A stretch of DNA of 64,000 nucleotides from Rachycentron canadum. Lineage: Eukaryota > Chordata > Actinopteri > Carangiformes > Rachycentridae. A program made the position numbers and the translations under genes. Shown here piece by piece: positions 63,583 through 64,000 of this stretch; within the stretch, counting starts at the first letter, position 1; each line of letters opens with the position of its first letter. A model generated the notes under the pieces. It was not told the origin of the DNA. It ran no database searches and was given only the letters and a program-made list of their open reading frames with translations. The DNA is taken from NCBI GenBank assembly GCA_038496675.1, contig CM076650.1, positions 9,170,269 to 9,234,268 of the forward strand, written 5' to 3'.

Positions 63583-63610
63583 ATGTGTGTGTGTGAGTGT
63601 ATGTGTGTAT
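63583..63610. repeat. (TG)n microsatellite
   Basis: TG units with GAG and TA interruptions, in intron 4. Confidence 0.85.
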
Positions 63611-63734
63611 TTCAGTGAAAGTGAGGTTTAAAAATGATAATTTCTACTATAATTGTGACTCATGTTATAATTGCATTACATATACAATTATACAATATGA
63701 TAATTCCTATGCTTTTTATGTATATAATTTAGCC

Positions 63735-63880
63735 CTAGTTTCAAAATCTAAAACTGAAATCTCTCATTTACAATATTCAGTATTCAGAACCTACAATATA
63801 ATCCCCCTCCGCAGTAATTACACCTTCAAGTCTTCTTGAAAGACTGCTAGCTTATACCTGTATTGGAGGATGGAATATGT
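63735..63880 (-). mobile_element. Tc1-type transposon fragment (3' end and transposase C-terminus, antisense)
   Basis: The + strand reads CTAAAACTGAAATCTCTCAT, then GTATTCAGAACC, then GCAGTAATTACACCTTCAAG and TCTTCTTGAAAGACTGCTAG, then CTTATACCTGTATTGG. This resembles the 3' terminal repeat of a Tc1-like element followed by the complement of the end of its transposase, so the element points left. Boundaries are approximate and the sequence is strongly diverged. Confidence 0.65.
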
Positions 63881-64000
63881 GGTCAGATGAACCATTTAAG
63901 GCTCTTGGATAAATCCAGTAGCCAGTCATTATCTTCAAAGTTGATCAGAAATCAGAGCAAGGCTCATCTGAGAGAGGTAAGATAAATAGAGAGGCTTCAG

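Larger units (their letters stand above)
36901..64000 (+). other. inpp4b: inpp4b gene body, 5' coding part (continues beyond window)
   Basis: Four exons with consensus GT-AG sites join in one frame and give 121 residues resembling the N-terminus of inositol polyphosphate-4-phosphatase type II, closer to the B than the A paralogue as I recall them. The family removes the 4-phosphate of PtdIns(3,4)P2 to give PtdIns(3)P, which dampens PI3K/AKT signalling at membranes and endosomes. Only the leader and the first part of the lipid-binding C2 domain are encoded here. The catalytic CX5R motif lies further 3', outside the window. Intron sizes are 6143, 10199 and 5062 bp, and at least 5333 bp for the last. 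Untranslated 5' exons may lie upstream, as in mammals, but I cannot place them from sequence alone. Confidence 0.9.
58668..64000 (+). other. inpp4b intron 4 (5' part)
   Basis: Begins with donor gtaagtaaa and runs off the window. It contains a Tc1-type terminal region at about 61274-61675 and another Tc1-type fragment at about 63735-63880, plus a G+C-richer block at 62370-62610. No following inpp4b exon is visible. Confidence 0.75.

Noticed and set aside
1..64000. CRISPR array, operons, prophage or bacterial defence system
   Set aside because: No regularly spaced repeats and no bacterial-type genes; intron-exon structure and repeats are vertebrate.

Overview
The window is vertebrate genomic DNA, most likely from a teleost fish. 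It is AT-rich, carries many (CA)n/(TG)n microsatellites, has canonical GT-AG introns of 5-10 kb, and contains degraded transposons of kinds common in fish (Tc1-like, hAT and LINE reverse-transcriptase fragments). Almost every short open frame in it is chance. There are no operons, CRISPR arrays or prokaryotic signals.

The only protein-coding gene I can support is the 5' coding part of inpp4b (inositol polyphosphate-4-phosphatase type II B) on the + strand. Four exons join in frame: 36901-36985, 43129-43170, 53370-53488 and 58551-58667. They encode the first 121 residues: a short N-terminal leader and the first part of the N-terminal C2 domain. The gene continues past the right edge, so most of the C2 domain, the central region and the CX5R phosphatase site are not here. 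A purine/pyrimidine-rich stretch of about 400 bp without an ATG (36500-36900) precedes the start codon and is the best candidate for 5'UTR or promoter.

Layout: 1-36.5 kb is non-coding upstream DNA. It holds microsatellites, a fold-back element (13.3-13.7 kb), a teleost-type repeat (16.8 kb), an 88-bp inverted repeat pair (22.1 and 24.7 kb) around a LINE remnant (23.3 kb), a Tc1 remnant (24.8-25.4 kb), a minus-strand LINE 3' end (28.0-28.7 kb) and a minus-strand hAT transposase remnant (29.9-30.6 kb). 36.9-64 kb is inpp4b exons and introns. Intron 2 carries two more LINE remnants (45.0 kb minus, 48.0-49.9 kb plus); intron 4 carries two Tc1 end fragments (61.3 and 63.7 kb).

I see no new multi-gene system. 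The observations most worth a second look are several perfect, very short-loop hairpins (20/7/20 at 26991, 15/8/15 at 57768, 14/8/14 at 42061) that look like template-switch scars, the fold-back element at 13.3 kb, an exon-like CpG-containing island at 21.6 kb, and an unidentified minus-strand open frame in intron 2. Family assignments come from recalled protein families; no database search was possible.
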